This document shows, piece by piece, positions 51,396 through 61,365 of a stretch of DNA of 64,000 nucleotides. The position numbers and the translations under genes are program-made. The stretch is from Nitrospira sp. (GTDB lineage: Bacteria; Nitrospirota; Nitrospiria; Nitrospirales; Nitrospiraceae), in the NCBI GenBank assembly GCA_037045225.1, contig JBAOHZ010000009.1, positions 186,001-250,000 of the forward strand. Reading direction: 5' to 3'. Position 1 is the first letter of the stretch. Each line of letters begins with the position of its first letter. Under the pieces are notes generated by a model, which made no database searches, was not told the DNA's origin, and was given only the letters and a program-made list of their open reading frames with translations.

Positions 51396-52169
51396 TTACT
51401 GCTTGCGGATGATGCCCAAGTAATGGGTGTTCATGATTTTGAGCGATTCACATACCATGCAGCCCAGCCACGAATAGGGAGCAACCCTGCGTGAAACTGG
51501 AGGTGCGAGGGTTACTCGATGAAGCTGAATATCACACCGAGGAAACAGTTCGAATATCTCTCGTTTTCGAATACCTCGCACATCGCGATTCTTGGGATTG
51601 TCGGTGTGGTAGTCATACCAGAGAATGCGACCCGTATCTTTCAATACACGCAACATCTCCTGTGCCATCCGCTTCTTGGTGGCACTATCCAGTATGGACG
51701 TAAAAACTGTGAACTGGCAGATCAGATCGAAGTGACTATCCTTCAGCGGCAGAAGAGTCGCATTGGTACAATGAAGTTTCACACCGCTCGGGCAAAGCTG
51801 TTGTGCTACCGCAATTCGATCCTCCAGGAGGTCGATACCCGTTAGATTGTCGGGAGATGCTCCCCATTTCACGAACTCCCGAATCCAATAGCCTTGCCCA
51901 CATCCCACTTCGAGGATTCTCTTGTCACGAAGAGCGACAAGGTGATTGCGTCTAAGCGCAGCCAGCAAGGCTCGCTCCAGCTGCTGCACCCGAAACAGCT
52001 GCCCCTGATTGAACCAAGAATAGAGCGCTGAGGGTTGCCGATGCGCATACGCCAAGCGAATACGCGCCTCTTCCTCTTTTGCGCCTGAGGCATGACTGCC
52101 AGATAGTAGAGAAGAGGTATCTTCATTCAACATTGTTTCTGACCATTGCCTCAGATCGGTTAGCACCAT
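51396..52169 (-). CDS. Class I SAM-dependent methyltransferase
   Basis: This 257-aa protein has the seven-strand methyltransferase core: motif I RILEVGCGQGYWIREFV, an acidic strand-end LTGIDLLEDRI, and HFDLICQFTVFTSILD. No zinc finger or membrane segment is seen. The start could be ATG 52169 or 52133; neither has a clear Shine-Dalgarno. It probably modifies a sugar or lipid-linked intermediate of the nearby pathway, which is inference from context only. Confidence 0.85.
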   Translation of the reverse strand: MVLTDLRQWSETMLNEDTSSLLSGSHASGAKEEEARIRLAYAHRQPSALYSWFNQGQLFRVQQLERALLAALRRNHLVALRDKRILEVGCGQGYWIREFVKWGASPDNLTGIDLLEDRIAVAQQLCPSGVKLHCTNATLLPLKDSHFDLICQFTVFTSILDSATKKRMAQEMLRVLKDTGRILWYDYHTDNPKNRDVRGIRKREIFELFPRCDIQLHRVTLAPPVSRRVAPYSWLGCMVCESLKIMNTHYLGIIRKQ

Positions 52170-52259
52170 GGACCGGAGAAATACTCAGATCCAAGAGACG
52201 GGAGACTCATCAAAGGATCGACCTTCACAAGTGCGAGCTCATCGTGATCAGCACTGACG

Positions 52260-53525
52260 TCAGACCTTGACCCAATGAGCCGTACCGTCGCCGCGTTCAC
52301 CCGAGCAGAGCCCGGAGAGCATTACTTCAAATCGCTCATTAATTCGGTCACGGTTGTAATGTTCAAACGCATGCTGCCTGCCGTTCTGACCAAAACTCAC
52401 ACGCATTGGCTCGTTATGGTGTAAGGCACAAATCGCATCTGCCATCAATTGTGGCGCCTCTGGGAGAACTACGATACCGCATCGCCCAGCCTCTACCACA
52501 TGCTTGGCTTCACCGAGAGCTGCCAAAACAATGGGCACCCCCGCAGCCATCGCTTCGAGCAACTTGCAGGGGATGGCTCCTTTCAGGACAGGAAGGTCCC
52601 TAAGCGGGACGACCATGGCATCGAATCCCGCAAAAATCTCCGGCATCCGGTCGACAGGCTGTGGGGGGAAGAACTCAACATTTTCCAGACGCTCCTCCGA
52701 CACTCGCCGCATGAGTTTCACCTTTTGAGGACCATCACCGTAAAAGGCAAAGGCAACCCGGTCGTTGTCGCGGAGAAGACGTGCTGCATCAACGACAGTT
52801 TCCAGATCCTGCATCAGGCCATGGAGACCTGCGTACCCAACGACAAACTTACCGGAAGCAGTGTACGAACGCTGTAGCCTTCTGCCTCGTGCATCATCAG
52901 TCTTCCTGAAAAAGTCGCCCTCAATCCCATTGGTAACCAGAGCGATCGTTGCCTCCGGCACTCGCGCACGGACACCACTGACAATTCCTTGCGTCTGACA
53001 CGTGATCAAATCAGCTCTCTGATACAGGAACAATTCCATGCGATGCGCCAACGCGATCAAGGTTTTATTCTTCAACATCCCGAGATCTACCGCAGAATCG
53101 GTCCAGAGATCGGAGATATTGAACGCAAATTTAGCCCGTTTCAGCTTGCTGATGAAGAAACCAGAAAAACCCGTAAAAAGGGGGGGGCATTCTGTGATCA
53201 CGACGTCCTGCCTACCAACCTTGTTGACGGCCATAACCAGCGCCAACGCAGAGAAAGAGAGGTAATTCGCCAGTCTTCCGAAAAATCGAAGGCCGGGCCG
53301 AGTATATAACCAGGTTCGAAGGACTGTGATCCCCTCTTCAACTTCCTCGACAATCAATCGATTTCGATACTGGGCATGGATATTCCCGCTCGGATAGTTC
53401 GGAACCGCCGTAAGCACAGTCACAGAATGGCCCGCTCGCTTCAGAAAACGAGCCAGACAGGACAAACGATTCTGAGCCGCTCCTACCTCAGGGGGATAGT
53501 ACTGCGTAAGGATCAGTATGCGCAT
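52260..53525 (-). CDS. Family 4 glycosyltransferase (WbuB/WcaI-like)
   Basis: This 421-aa GT-B enzyme starts MRILILTQYYPPEVGAAQNR and has VGYAGLHGLMQDLETVVDAA, GDGPQKVKL and the donor-site KLLEAMAAGVPIV. It is the WbuB/WcaI type, acting in O-antigen or colanic acid-like synthesis. AAGG lies 7-8 nt before the ATG. It adds a sugar to the growing repeat unit; the acceptor is not known. It is divergent from the beta-helix gene. Confidence 0.9.
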   Translation of the reverse strand: MRILILTQYYPPEVGAAQNRLSCLARFLKRAGHSVTVLTAVPNYPSGNIHAQYRNRLIVEEVEEGITVLRTWLYTRPGLRFFGRLANYLSFSALALVMAVNKVGRQDVVITECPPLFTGFSGFFISKLKRAKFAFNISDLWTDSAVDLGMLKNKTLIALAHRMELFLYQRADLITCQTQGIVSGVRARVPEATIALVTNGIEGDFFRKTDDARGRRLQRSYTASGKFVVGYAGLHGLMQDLETVVDAARLLRDNDRVAFAFYGDGPQKVKLMRRVSEERLENVEFFPPQPVDRMPEIFAGFDAMVVPLRDLPVLKGAIPCKLLEAMAAGVPIVLAALGEAKHVVEAGRCGIVVLPEAPQLMADAICALHHNEPMRVSFGQNGRQHAFEHYNRDRINERFEVMLSGLCSGERGDGTAHWVKV

Positions 53526-53819
53526 TGTTCAGCCTTTAGTTTTGGGAAACAGACCGATTTACAGCCTTCGGCAAGAGCTTGACGCGGAGGGGTCGACTAC
53601 CATAGATTCTAAGTCCTACCGTTGCCGGCACACGTGGCTGTAGTCTCTTCCATGCTTCAGATGACTTTTTTGAACAGTGTCCGTAATTGCGGATTCTCAT
53701 AAACCATTGAGAAAAATGACTTTGTGAGTGTCTTGAGGCAGGCCCATTCTGGGCATGCATTCTGCTTTATTTGACAAATGAAAGTTGCGTATCTGTCGTA
53801 TATAGCCCTGGAGGGCCAG

Positions 53820-55115
53820 ATGGTCTATGGAAACACGGTGAAGAGAAGAAGCGCGTATCTAATCGTGTTCGGTTTGAGCCTGCTCATCACCTTTGTTAAT
53901 AACCTACAGGTACAGGCCTCAAGCTACTATGTTGCCACCACGGGCAATGATTCCTATTCGGGCTCTGAACTCCAGCCGTTTCAAACCATCAAGAAGGGCC
54001 TGAGCGTGCTGTCAGCTGGTGATACGCTCTACATCCGGGGAGGAATATACCCGGAACGCATCGATAGCAACGCACAATCCATCCCGACCGGCAGTTCCTG
54101 GCAGGACGCGCCAGTGATTTCAGCCTACTCAGGAGAAGCGGTGGTTTTGCAGCCAATCGGTGGGACAGCGGTCATTAATCTCGCTCATGCCTATATCAAG
54201 TATGTCGTGTTTAGCAACTTGATTGTAGACGCCTCCGGCCTCCAACGAACCTGCTCGACTGGCTACGGTTGCAGTTACGGCGTTAGCGGAACAAATGGTG
54301 CCCATCACGTTCGTTTTGTCAACACGGAAATCAAGAATGCTGCAGGTTCAGGTGTCTTAATCACTCGAGGTTCATCGAGTGCACCGACCTACTTTGAATT
54401 CATAGGATGTGACGCACATCACAACGGAATAGATCCCAGCGATCACGGGTATTATTTAGCGACGAGCGGGAACCTGGTTCAAAAGGGTAAGGTGCACCAT
54501 AATAGCGGCCACGGCGTGCACATCTATACGGGCAATGTCTCGGTTACTGCCGACAACAACACGATCGATGGGAACGACGTCTATAGCAACGCAGTACTAA
54601 GCGGGTCGGCCCCAGGCATACTGCTGGACTACGGCACGGGTAATCGCGCTATCAATAATATTGTCAGAGGGAACAAGAATGGCATTCATGTTGGCAATCA
54701 CTGGACATCGGGTTTCAGCGCAACCGGCACAAAAGTCTACAACAATACAATTTTCGCCAACCTGCCCGGGGTAGGACTCAATATCGCCTCCAGCGCTTCC
54801 CAAACCGAAGTTAAAAATAACATTATCTACAAGAACGGCAGCACGATATTGAATACTGGCAGTAATGTGATCAACACGAATAACCTGCTTGTAGATCCTC
54901 GTTTTGTGGATGAATTTAACGGCAACTTCAAATTGCAGTTGAGCAGTCCAGCCGTTAACCAGGGTGTCCTTCTAACCGAGGTCCCTTATGACCTCACAGG
55001 TATCACTCGCCCCCAAGGTGGTACACATGATATAGGCGCGCACGAATATTCCTCCACGAGCACAGATACCATTCCGCCAACCCAGCCGGTCATTAAATCA
55101 ATCACTACACCCTAG
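53820..55115 (+). CDS. Secreted right-handed beta-helix (pectate lyase-like) protein
   Basis: This 431-aa exported protein has a signal peptide (LIVFGLSLLITFVNNLQVQAS). A DUF1565-type start follows (YYVATTGNDSYSGSELQPFQ then TIKKGLSVLSAGDTLYIRGG), and repeated beta-helix coils with Asn/Val ladders (for example NNTIDGNDVYSNAV, NNIIYKNGS). It ends with PQGGTHDIGAHEY and a Pro/Thr linker that stops where many relatives continue into a C-terminal domain. It may be a glycan lyase, epimerase or binding protein. ATG 53820 has GGAGGG 4 nt upstream. It is the only plus-strand gene of the locus. Confidence 0.85.
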   Translation: MVYGNTVKRRSAYLIVFGLSLLITFVNNLQVQASSYYVATTGNDSYSGSELQPFQTIKKGLSVLSAGDTLYIRGGIYPERIDSNAQSIPTGSSWQDAPVISAYSGEAVVLQPIGGTAVINLAHAYIKYVVFSNLIVDASGLQRTCSTGYGCSYGVSGTNGAHHVRFVNTEIKNAAGSGVLITRGSSSAPTYFEFIGCDAHHNGIDPSDHGYYLATSGNLVQKGKVHHNSGHGVHIYTGNVSVTADNNTIDGNDVYSNAVLSGSAPGILLDYGTGNRAINNIVRGNKNGIHVGNHWTSGFSATGTKVYNNTIFANLPGVGLNIASSASQTEVKNNIIYKNGSTILNTGSNVINTNNLLVDPRFVDEFNGNFKLQLSSPAVNQGVLLTEVPYDLTGITRPQGGTHDIGAHEYSSTSTDTIPPTQPVIKSITTP

Positions 55116-55169
55116 CAAGAACCTTCGCACAATGGCTGGCTGAAGGTCCTATTCGTGCAACTCTCAACC

Positions 55170-56189
55170 TCAAGCAGGATAAGGTGTTTCTACTCTACCC
55201 GCGCCATGCAGCATCTCCTGATAAAACTCGGTAAGCTGGCGGGCCGTATGATCCACCGAGAGCGGGCTGATTGCCTTCCCAGCCTCTATTCTTTGGGGAT
55301 GCCTGCACACACTCTGTAACTTGTCCGCTAAGTCCTTGGGAGTGGGCTCCGCGAGATAACAGCCACGAATACCGTTAATTCGCTGAGGTACGTCGCCAAC
55401 CGCTACAGACACGATCGGCAAATTACAGGCCAAGGCCTCCTTCACGATAGTCGGGGACCCCTCATGAAAAGATGTAACTAGGAGCGCATCACTGGCATTG
55501 AGCCAAACAGGCACCTGGTCGTAGGTGACCCCACACAGTTCATGGATTTCAGCATTCACACCTAACTTTCTGAGACAATCCAATGCAGCATATGCTAACG
55601 CAGGACGCTTAACTGGATCGCCGGTATTTTGAAAGAGGATATGGAAGCTCCCCTTCTTCCACCCCAACAGGCCGCAACAATAATCACGGTCATGTGGCTT
55701 AAATAGGTTTAGATCGATTCCACAAGGGATCACCCGAACTTGTGATCTCCCCTTATCGGCTGGTAGCGATTGCCGTAAGTGCTCAGCCACGAGAACCACG
55801 CCACTGCACCGTTTGGCCGCCTGCTTCGACGCGAGAACCCCACAACCCGCAATCAACCTTCGACGGAATCGCTCAAATGGTTGCCCTAATAAATCCGATC
55901 CGTGAAAGCTCACCACTACAGGTCTATCCTGCACAACATGCGCCACAAGTCCTGCCATGATACCGCCGTACATGACGTGCACAAGATCAGGCTGATACTC
56001 AGCTATTTTTCCCTGCACCAGTGCCGGCAGATGAGCATAGATGCGCATCCCCAGGCGCACTCGATCCAAGAGCAGCACTTCCACATCCATACCTGCTCGT
56101 CTGAGCCCCTGGATCTGCTGTTCAATGAATCGCCCTGCGTGTGGAGCATGAGGACTCGGGAACAGATTTGTGACGGCAAGCACGCGCAT
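55170..56189 (-). CDS. Family 4 glycosyltransferase
   Basis: This 339-aa GT-B enzyme starts MRVLAVTNLFPSPHAPHAGR and contains VSFHGSDLLG, VIPCGIDLNLF and the donor-site LLVTSFHEGSPTIVKEALAC. It is a typical exopolysaccharide or teichuronic acid-type glycosyltransferase; donor and acceptor are unknown. The start could also be 11 codons earlier (ATG 56222). Convergent with the beta-helix gene. Confidence 0.9.
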   Translation of the reverse strand: MRVLAVTNLFPSPHAPHAGRFIEQQIQGLRRAGMDVEVLLLDRVRLGMRIYAHLPALVQGKIAEYQPDLVHVMYGGIMAGLVAHVVQDRPVVVSFHGSDLLGQPFERFRRRLIAGCGVLASKQAAKRCSGVVLVAEHLRQSLPADKGRSQVRVIPCGIDLNLFKPHDRDYCCGLLGWKKGSFHILFQNTGDPVKRPALAYAALDCLRKLGVNAEIHELCGVTYDQVPVWLNASDALLVTSFHEGSPTIVKEALACNLPIVSVAVGDVPQRINGIRGCYLAEPTPKDLADKLQSVCRHPQRIEAGKAISPLSVDHTARQLTEFYQEMLHGAGRVETPYPA

Positions 56190-56343
56190 TCGATATTTCT
56201 CAATCCTAGCGTCTAGCGACAACTCGCCAATAAATTAAACAACCAATAGAGGTACTAAATGCTATGAAAAAGATACTACTGAGCGATGAGACGGCCTCAA
56301 ACAAGACCGCTTAGCATTCGACGATCATTTTCACACAAGCGCA

Positions 56344-57099
56344 TTAAGGCTTGAGGCGTTGTGCAACGATCAAAAGAGACTGTCCAAATGGGCGCCACAG
56401 TCTGGGTTCTATGCGGCTAGCAATAGGTACAACATATCGATCAAATACTTCTGCCGCACTGGGAGAAATTTCAGTTGAGCCTAAGACTCGACCAGTCAAC
56501 CACCACGCAAAAAATCCCACCAGATTCCAGTACTCACAGCTCACAATTTTGAACCCGGCTTTTTCAAATAGAGAGCATAGTTGTCTCTTCTTGTATCGCC
56601 GGTGATGTAAGAATAGGCGATCAAGGCTTCCATAGATCGACTCAAAAGCCGGCACCCAGTGCACCGAATAACCTCCTGGTCGTAGAACATCAAAACTGCA
56701 GGAGAGAATCTCATCGTGTTCCCCATCCGGCACATGCTCGAGAACGTTTGCCGATATCACTGAATCAAATCGCTCTCGATAAGATGGCCGACGCGCCAAT
56801 TCTTGAAGCGACACGCACTCCATTAGTAACCGAGTAGTTGCCGGTACTCGTTGGCGATGCCTCTCAATCATTTGTTCATCGGTATCGATGGCAACTACTG
56901 CACGCTCATCACCAAGCAAAAGGGCTGTTAAATTACCAATCCCAGCACCGAGTTCCATGACGCGCGATCCTAGATAGGGACGCATCACTCCGTAAATCCA
57001 TTGATAATACTGAACACTTTCGGCAAGCGTTTCTAGGCAATAGGGGGAACTCGGATGACCACCATCTTGGCCCTCACTAGGCCCTATTTGTTTGATCAT
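56344..57099 (-). CDS. Class I methyltransferase, relative of the C-terminal domain of the upstream fusion
   Basis: This 251-aa protein has motif I RVMELGAGIGNLTALLLG, FDSVISANVLEHVPDGE and a C-terminal FGQSLLIVAQRL. The last 100 residues (SIYGSLDRLFLHHRRYKKR and so on) align clearly with the end of the 948-aa fusion just upstream (NLYGSLDSALGRRRRYSRE). So the stand-alone gene and the fused domain are paralogues. ATG 57099 lies 2 nt after the fusion stop, which indicates translational coupling. Confidence 0.87.
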   Translation of the reverse strand: MIKQIGPSEGQDGGHPSSPYCLETLAESVQYYQWIYGVMRPYLGSRVMELGAGIGNLTALLLGDERAVVAIDTDEQMIERHRQRVPATTRLLMECVSLQELARRPSYRERFDSVISANVLEHVPDGEHDEILSCSFDVLRPGGYSVHWVPAFESIYGSLDRLFLHHRRYKKRQLCSLFEKAGFKIVSCEYWNLVGFFAWWLTGRVLGSTEISPSAAEVFDRYVVPIASRIEPRLWRPFGQSLLIVAQRLKP

Positions 57100-57101
57100 A
57101 T

Positions 57102-59948
57102 TCACTGCGAACTCTTTTGAGCAACCACTAGGAGCGACAAGCCGTCCCATGGCAACCATCGATCAATTTTCTTCATACACGGCGAGAGCACATCTACCCA
57201 CGAAACTGATTTTGGCGAGAAAAACTGGCGGCGACATATCTTACTTTCGAAGAACCATCCGATGAGAACCAACTTCCCAAACCATCGCTCCTCCACAGCC
57301 GAAAGTCCTACGGCTCTGAGAAGACCCTTAATAGACTCCCGGCTATATCGACGCCGTCTTCCTAGAGCACTGTCGAGGCTCCCATAGAGGTTATGTTGAG
57401 CTGAGAGGAGGAGTACTACTCGACCTCCAGGACAAACGGAAGAGGCAAGTGAATCCAATGCCACCTTATCGTCATCCATCAACTCAAGCTGGTTGATGCT
57501 GATGACGGTATCCGGATTGACGCTTTTTGCCCATTCCGCACCCTGTTCACTAAACACATCCTGCTCTGAAATTGTCACATTGTCTCGGTAATCCATGTTA
57601 CAGGACAGCTGCAGTCGGAATTCATTAACCGGCTCTGTAAGAATGAGTTCCTTTCCGACCAATATATGTTTAGACAAATTTCCTACACCTGCACCCACCT
57701 CTAAAACACGTGTTCCCATAAAGGGTTCAATTTCTTGAGCGATAGCCTTTTGGTATCGTGGGGCTTTCGCCATAGCCAAATGCCGGAGCATTGCAGCATC
57801 GAAACAAGGAATTACATCGAAATACTTAAACTTCACTATTAAGTAAATAGCTTCCAGGCCATCCTTCCAACCGATTTTCTTCCCGTCACTATAACCACGT
57901 GGATTATAAGAAATCGGCACTTCAACTATCCTTGCCCTGACAGCAATGAGTCGAGCGGCAAGTTCGGGCTCAATACCGAAACGGTCCGTGGTCAGACGGA
58001 GGCTCTTGAGTATTCTTAAAGGCATGGCCTTATAACATGTCTCCATATCGCTCAGGTGGGCGTCATGAACAATATTAAAACACGTGGTCAAAAGACTGTT
58101 ACCGAGCGAATGCCAGTATCCCCTAACCTGACGTTCATTACCGCTCAGGTAGCGACTACCAAATACTGCATCCGCAGCACCATTAATCAAAGGAGCGATA
58201 ATCCGAGAATAGTCATTCGGATCGTACTCAAAGTCGGCATCCTGGATAATAGCAAAATCCCCACTGGCTGCACTTATCGCAGTTCGGATTGCCGCGCCTT
58301 TTCCTTGATTATTCTTGTGGTGAAGGACCGTGATCCGAGAGTTATCTAACGCTAAAGCATCAAGAACCGCCCCACTTCCATCTGAACTGCAATCGTCAAC
58401 AATAAAAATCCTGACCTCCACCTCATTCGGTGATGAGAGTACTCGATTGATGAGCCGTTTAATTGACTGAACCTCGTTAAATACAGGGATAAGCACAGCT
58501 AGCACTGGCTTAGGACTGATTTCATTCGACAACTGCCGCTCAGGAGATACGGCGGGCTCGGTCGGTTGGAATGAGCGAATAACGCGAATCAGTCCGATGC
58601 CTCCCAACAGCGGAATGATCAATTCGAGTGGCGCCCTCATTCTCGCACCCGCACCGAACGTTAACCCTGTAGAAAACGTCAACGCAGTGCAGGCAATTAA
58701 AATTGCAAACAACCAGCCTTTGTCTGTGAGTCCATCATCCCAGCCCGGATCCGGGGAACATCGCCAGCCGACATAAGCTAGTCCGAGATATACAGCCCAT
58801 AAAATTGCTAGAAACAAATAGTCGCCACGGAAATTCATCCGCGCAGGACTCAATACACCTGGGGACGGATGCACAGCATGCTCAATTGCATTCAGCACGA
58901 AACTCCAGATCGTTAATACTGGATGGGCTGCGAATACCTGTGCTGCCTTTTCCCACCTTTCTTTGTTCGCAAGTGCGAGCGATTGTCCTGAAAGATTGTC
59001 CGTCGACATCGCTGTTCGCTGAACTTCCCATCGATCTCGAGACTCGGCCTGAGCTGTCACTCGGGAGGCTAGGTAAAACCATGCTGCTTTCCCTGGCACA
59101 TCGCTGAGGCCATTGAATTGCGCCACCTCGGAGTTGCGAACAGACCATAGGTATACAGGAGTCAGTGCACTCACAATCATTACAGTGAGCAGCATCAAGA
59201 GGCCTTTTCGCCTCAATCCGCAGCGAAGAAGGGTGACCACTCCAAGGATGATGAGAATTGGCCAGACAGGTCTAACCAGCACAATCCCACCGATAAGTGC
59301 ACCTGTCACCGCAGCCCAAAGCATAGTCATACGTTGGGATTTTGTGTCCTCAATAAGCTTAATAAGAAGAAACGCCGCGGCAAGCAAGAATACATATAAT
59401 CCCTCGGTGAGAAGCAAGCCACTATAGACAATGCCCCACGGAGAAAAACACGCTAACAGACAACCTGTAAATGCCATGACCGGAGGAAGAATTTTATTTG
59501 CTAACCAATACAACAATAAGATGGTGGTCGAAAGAGCAATACTCTGGGTAATGGCAAGGGAGTGCACATCCTTCCCCACGATTGACATCAGAGCTGCTAG
59601 AAATACTGGATAGCCAGGCGTTCTCGAGACCTCTGGATTCCCATGATCGTTCAGATATGCCCCTGACTCGATTAAGCTCAGGGCCGGAACCAGATAGGTC
59701 GGTGAATCCGAGTCGGGAGGGGCTAATTGAGCAGGATCCGCGACTACTGCCATACCAACTCGCGGTCCTAGAGCGCAGACAAGGATAGTTAAGGAAGCTA
59801 AAATAAAGTGCTGCTTCAGCCAAAGGGAGAATCTACCGTAAGGGCTTTTTAGTCGGCTACATCTCCCTACGTAGATCGATTCACCCGATGTCATTTCAGC
59901 GACGACACTGTCGCCCCTAGTATCTCGGAATCCGCTATTAGTAGCCAT
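57102..59948 (-). CDS. Triple fusion: ArnT-like GT-C + family 2 glycosyltransferase + methyltransferase
   Basis: This 948-aa protein joins three modules. Residues about 45-460 form a multi-spanning GT-C/GT39-like transferase with the early acidic loop PPDSDSPTYLVPALSLIESG and NPEVSRTPGYPVFLAAL. About 480-715 are a DPM1-like GT2 (AVLIPVFNEVQSIKRLIN, the DxD-like QDADFEYDPNDY, and RGYSDGKKIGWKDG). About 735-948 are a methyltransferase (RVLEVGAGVGNLSKHIL). GT2-methyltransferase fusions are known; the added GT-C domain is unusual. AAGGGG lies 8 nt before the ATG. It could load a sugar on polyprenyl phosphate, use it, and methylate the product. Confidence 0.88.
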   Translation of the reverse strand: MATNSGFRDTRGDSVVAEMTSGESIYVGRCSRLKSPYGRFSLWLKQHFILASLTILVCALGPRVGMAVVADPAQLAPPDSDSPTYLVPALSLIESGAYLNDHGNPEVSRTPGYPVFLAALMSIVGKDVHSLAITQSIALSTTILLLYWLANKILPPVMAFTGCLLACFSPWGIVYSGLLLTEGLYVFLLAAAFLLIKLIEDTKSQRMTMLWAAVTGALIGGIVLVRPVWPILIILGVVTLLRCGLRRKGLLMLLTVMIVSALTPVYLWSVRNSEVAQFNGLSDVPGKAAWFYLASRVTAQAESRDRWEVQRTAMSTDNLSGQSLALANKERWEKAAQVFAAHPVLTIWSFVLNAIEHAVHPSPGVLSPARMNFRGDYLFLAILWAVYLGLAYVGWRCSPDPGWDDGLTDKGWLFAILIACTALTFSTGLTFGAGARMRAPLELIIPLLGGIGLIRVIRSFQPTEPAVSPERQLSNEISPKPVLAVLIPVFNEVQSIKRLINRVLSSPNEVEVRIFIVDDCSSDGSGAVLDALALDNSRITVLHHKNNQGKGAAIRTAISAASGDFAIIQDADFEYDPNDYSRIIAPLINGAADAVFGSRYLSGNERQVRGYWHSLGNSLLTTCFNIVHDAHLSDMETCYKAMPLRILKSLRLTTDRFGIEPELAARLIAVRARIVEVPISYNPRGYSDGKKIGWKDGLEAIYLIVKFKYFDVIPCFDAAMLRHLAMAKAPRYQKAIAQEIEPFMGTRVLEVGAGVGNLSKHILVGKELILTEPVNEFRLQLSCNMDYRDNVTISEQDVFSEQGAEWAKSVNPDTVISINQLELMDDDKVALDSLASSVCPGGRVVLLLSAQHNLYGSLDSALGRRRRYSRESIKGLLRAVGLSAVEERWFGKLVLIGWFFESKICRRQFFSPKSVSWVDVLSPCMKKIDRWLPWDGLSLLVVAQKSSQ

Positions 59949-60205
59949 AGGCCATTCCCCTTTGTACGAGCGGATTCCTCATCGACGGCGTAATGACAAA
60001 ATTGTGAGAGAAGGTCGGTGAGGGCAGCTGCGGGGCGGAGCCGCGCACCAGCAATACTTCACACATAAATGTCGCGATCCCTCCGAAAACACAATGAGGT
60101 TCTGGTAACCGTCGGACAGTAGAGTAACGGCAGCAAAAAGACGACCTTAGGAAGCGCGAGGATAGGACAACATATCTACGTATCCAGGATACCTTTCTCG
60201 TGCGG

Positions 60206-61363
60206 TTAAGCTTCCTTGTCAGCCCACCCTGCCCCTCTATAGGCATGCAAAGTCGCCGAAACAAACTGCTGCAAACTGAACTTTTGTTGCGCTTTCTCTC
60301 GACCTGCTTCCCCCATACGGCGACAGAGCTCTACGTCGCTCAGCAAGAGACGGAGACGCTCCACGAGAACATTTTCATCGTTCTGGCTAACGAGAAACCC
60401 TGTTCGACCATCATCGATCAGATATGAAATGTCCCCGGCCTCCATTGCTACCACCGGAAGACCGCAGGCCATGGCTTCCATCACCACATTGGGGCAACCT
60501 TCGCTTTCCGAAGTATGAATCAGAAATTTTGCCCCTCGTAGCAAAGTAGGTATATCGTGAACGGCACCCAGAAACTCGACGTCATCGGAAAGTCCCAAAT
60601 CCGCAACTTCACGTTCGAGTCTAGATCGAAGAGGACCCTCCCCTGCGATGCAAAACCGTATAGGCACTCTCCCATCTGCGTTGACCGCACGAATTACCCT
60701 GAGGCATCGATCCCAACGCTTTACCGGCAAAAGCGACCCTACGCCGACGGCATAAGCTCTTTTCATTGGCTCCGCTTCTAAGCACCGAAAGACATTTAGA
60801 TCTAACCCATTCCTCACCACCGCGAACTGTTTGGGAACAAAGAACGCCGACTCTTTCTGGGCGGCAACCGCACAAGCGAGACTGTTCGAAATGTGGTAGG
60901 AGGGCCACCGAGCATTCAAGGCGCCCCTCAATTTACCCCCTGCCATCTTGGCGGCAGCAAAATCACTGCGCAATGAACCAACGGCCACAGTCTCTGTCCC
61001 TGAGGCAGCATAGTAAGCCGCGAAATTTGTATGAAATCCGTACGAGTGAATGACTTCAGGCGCGAGGGCCCGCGCCAGCTTTCGGAACGCCCGAAGTTTC
61101 GTTATCGGTGAGGCAGCTGAGGGCAGTCCATAGATCGGGATTTTTAGAGCGGCAATGTCTTGATAATATTTTTCCTCCGGATTGAGGTTCCAAGCCACCA
61201 GAGCCGGCCTGTAGCGGCTACGTTCCAGCGTGGACAGGAGATAGTACAGCTGTCGCTCCAATCCACCGAGCGCAAGCTGCCCGACCACATACAAAAGACG
61301 ACAGGAAGCCTGCGTCAGGATGGATGGATCCGCCTGCTCTCTTGCGTGAGTACTCATGATCAT
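60206..61363 (-). CDS. Family 4 glycosyltransferase
   Basis: This 385-aa GT-B enzyme has LLYVVGQLALGGLERQLYYL, GVGSLLPVKRWDRCLRVIR, CIAGEGPLRSRLEREV and SEGCPNVVMEAMACGLPVV. It is of the exopolysaccharide type; donor unknown. The start is ATG 61363 or the ATG two codons later, right after the stop of the preceding glycosyltransferase gene, so both are coupled. The open frame upstream to 61504 overlaps that gene and is not used. Confidence 0.88.
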   Translation of the reverse strand: MIMSTHAREQADPSILTQASCRLLYVVGQLALGGLERQLYYLLSTLERSRYRPALVAWNLNPEEKYYQDIAALKIPIYGLPSAASPITKLRAFRKLARALAPEVIHSYGFHTNFAAYYAASGTETVAVGSLRSDFAAAKMAGGKLRGALNARWPSYHISNSLACAVAAQKESAFFVPKQFAVVRNGLDLNVFRCLEAEPMKRAYAVGVGSLLPVKRWDRCLRVIRAVNADGRVPIRFCIAGEGPLRSRLEREVADLGLSDDVEFLGAVHDIPTLLRGAKFLIHTSESEGCPNVVMEAMACGLPVVAMEAGDISYLIDDGRTGFLVSQNDENVLVERLRLLLSDVELCRRMGEAGREKAQQKFSLQQFVSATLHAYRGAGWADKEA

Positions 61364-61365
61364 AC

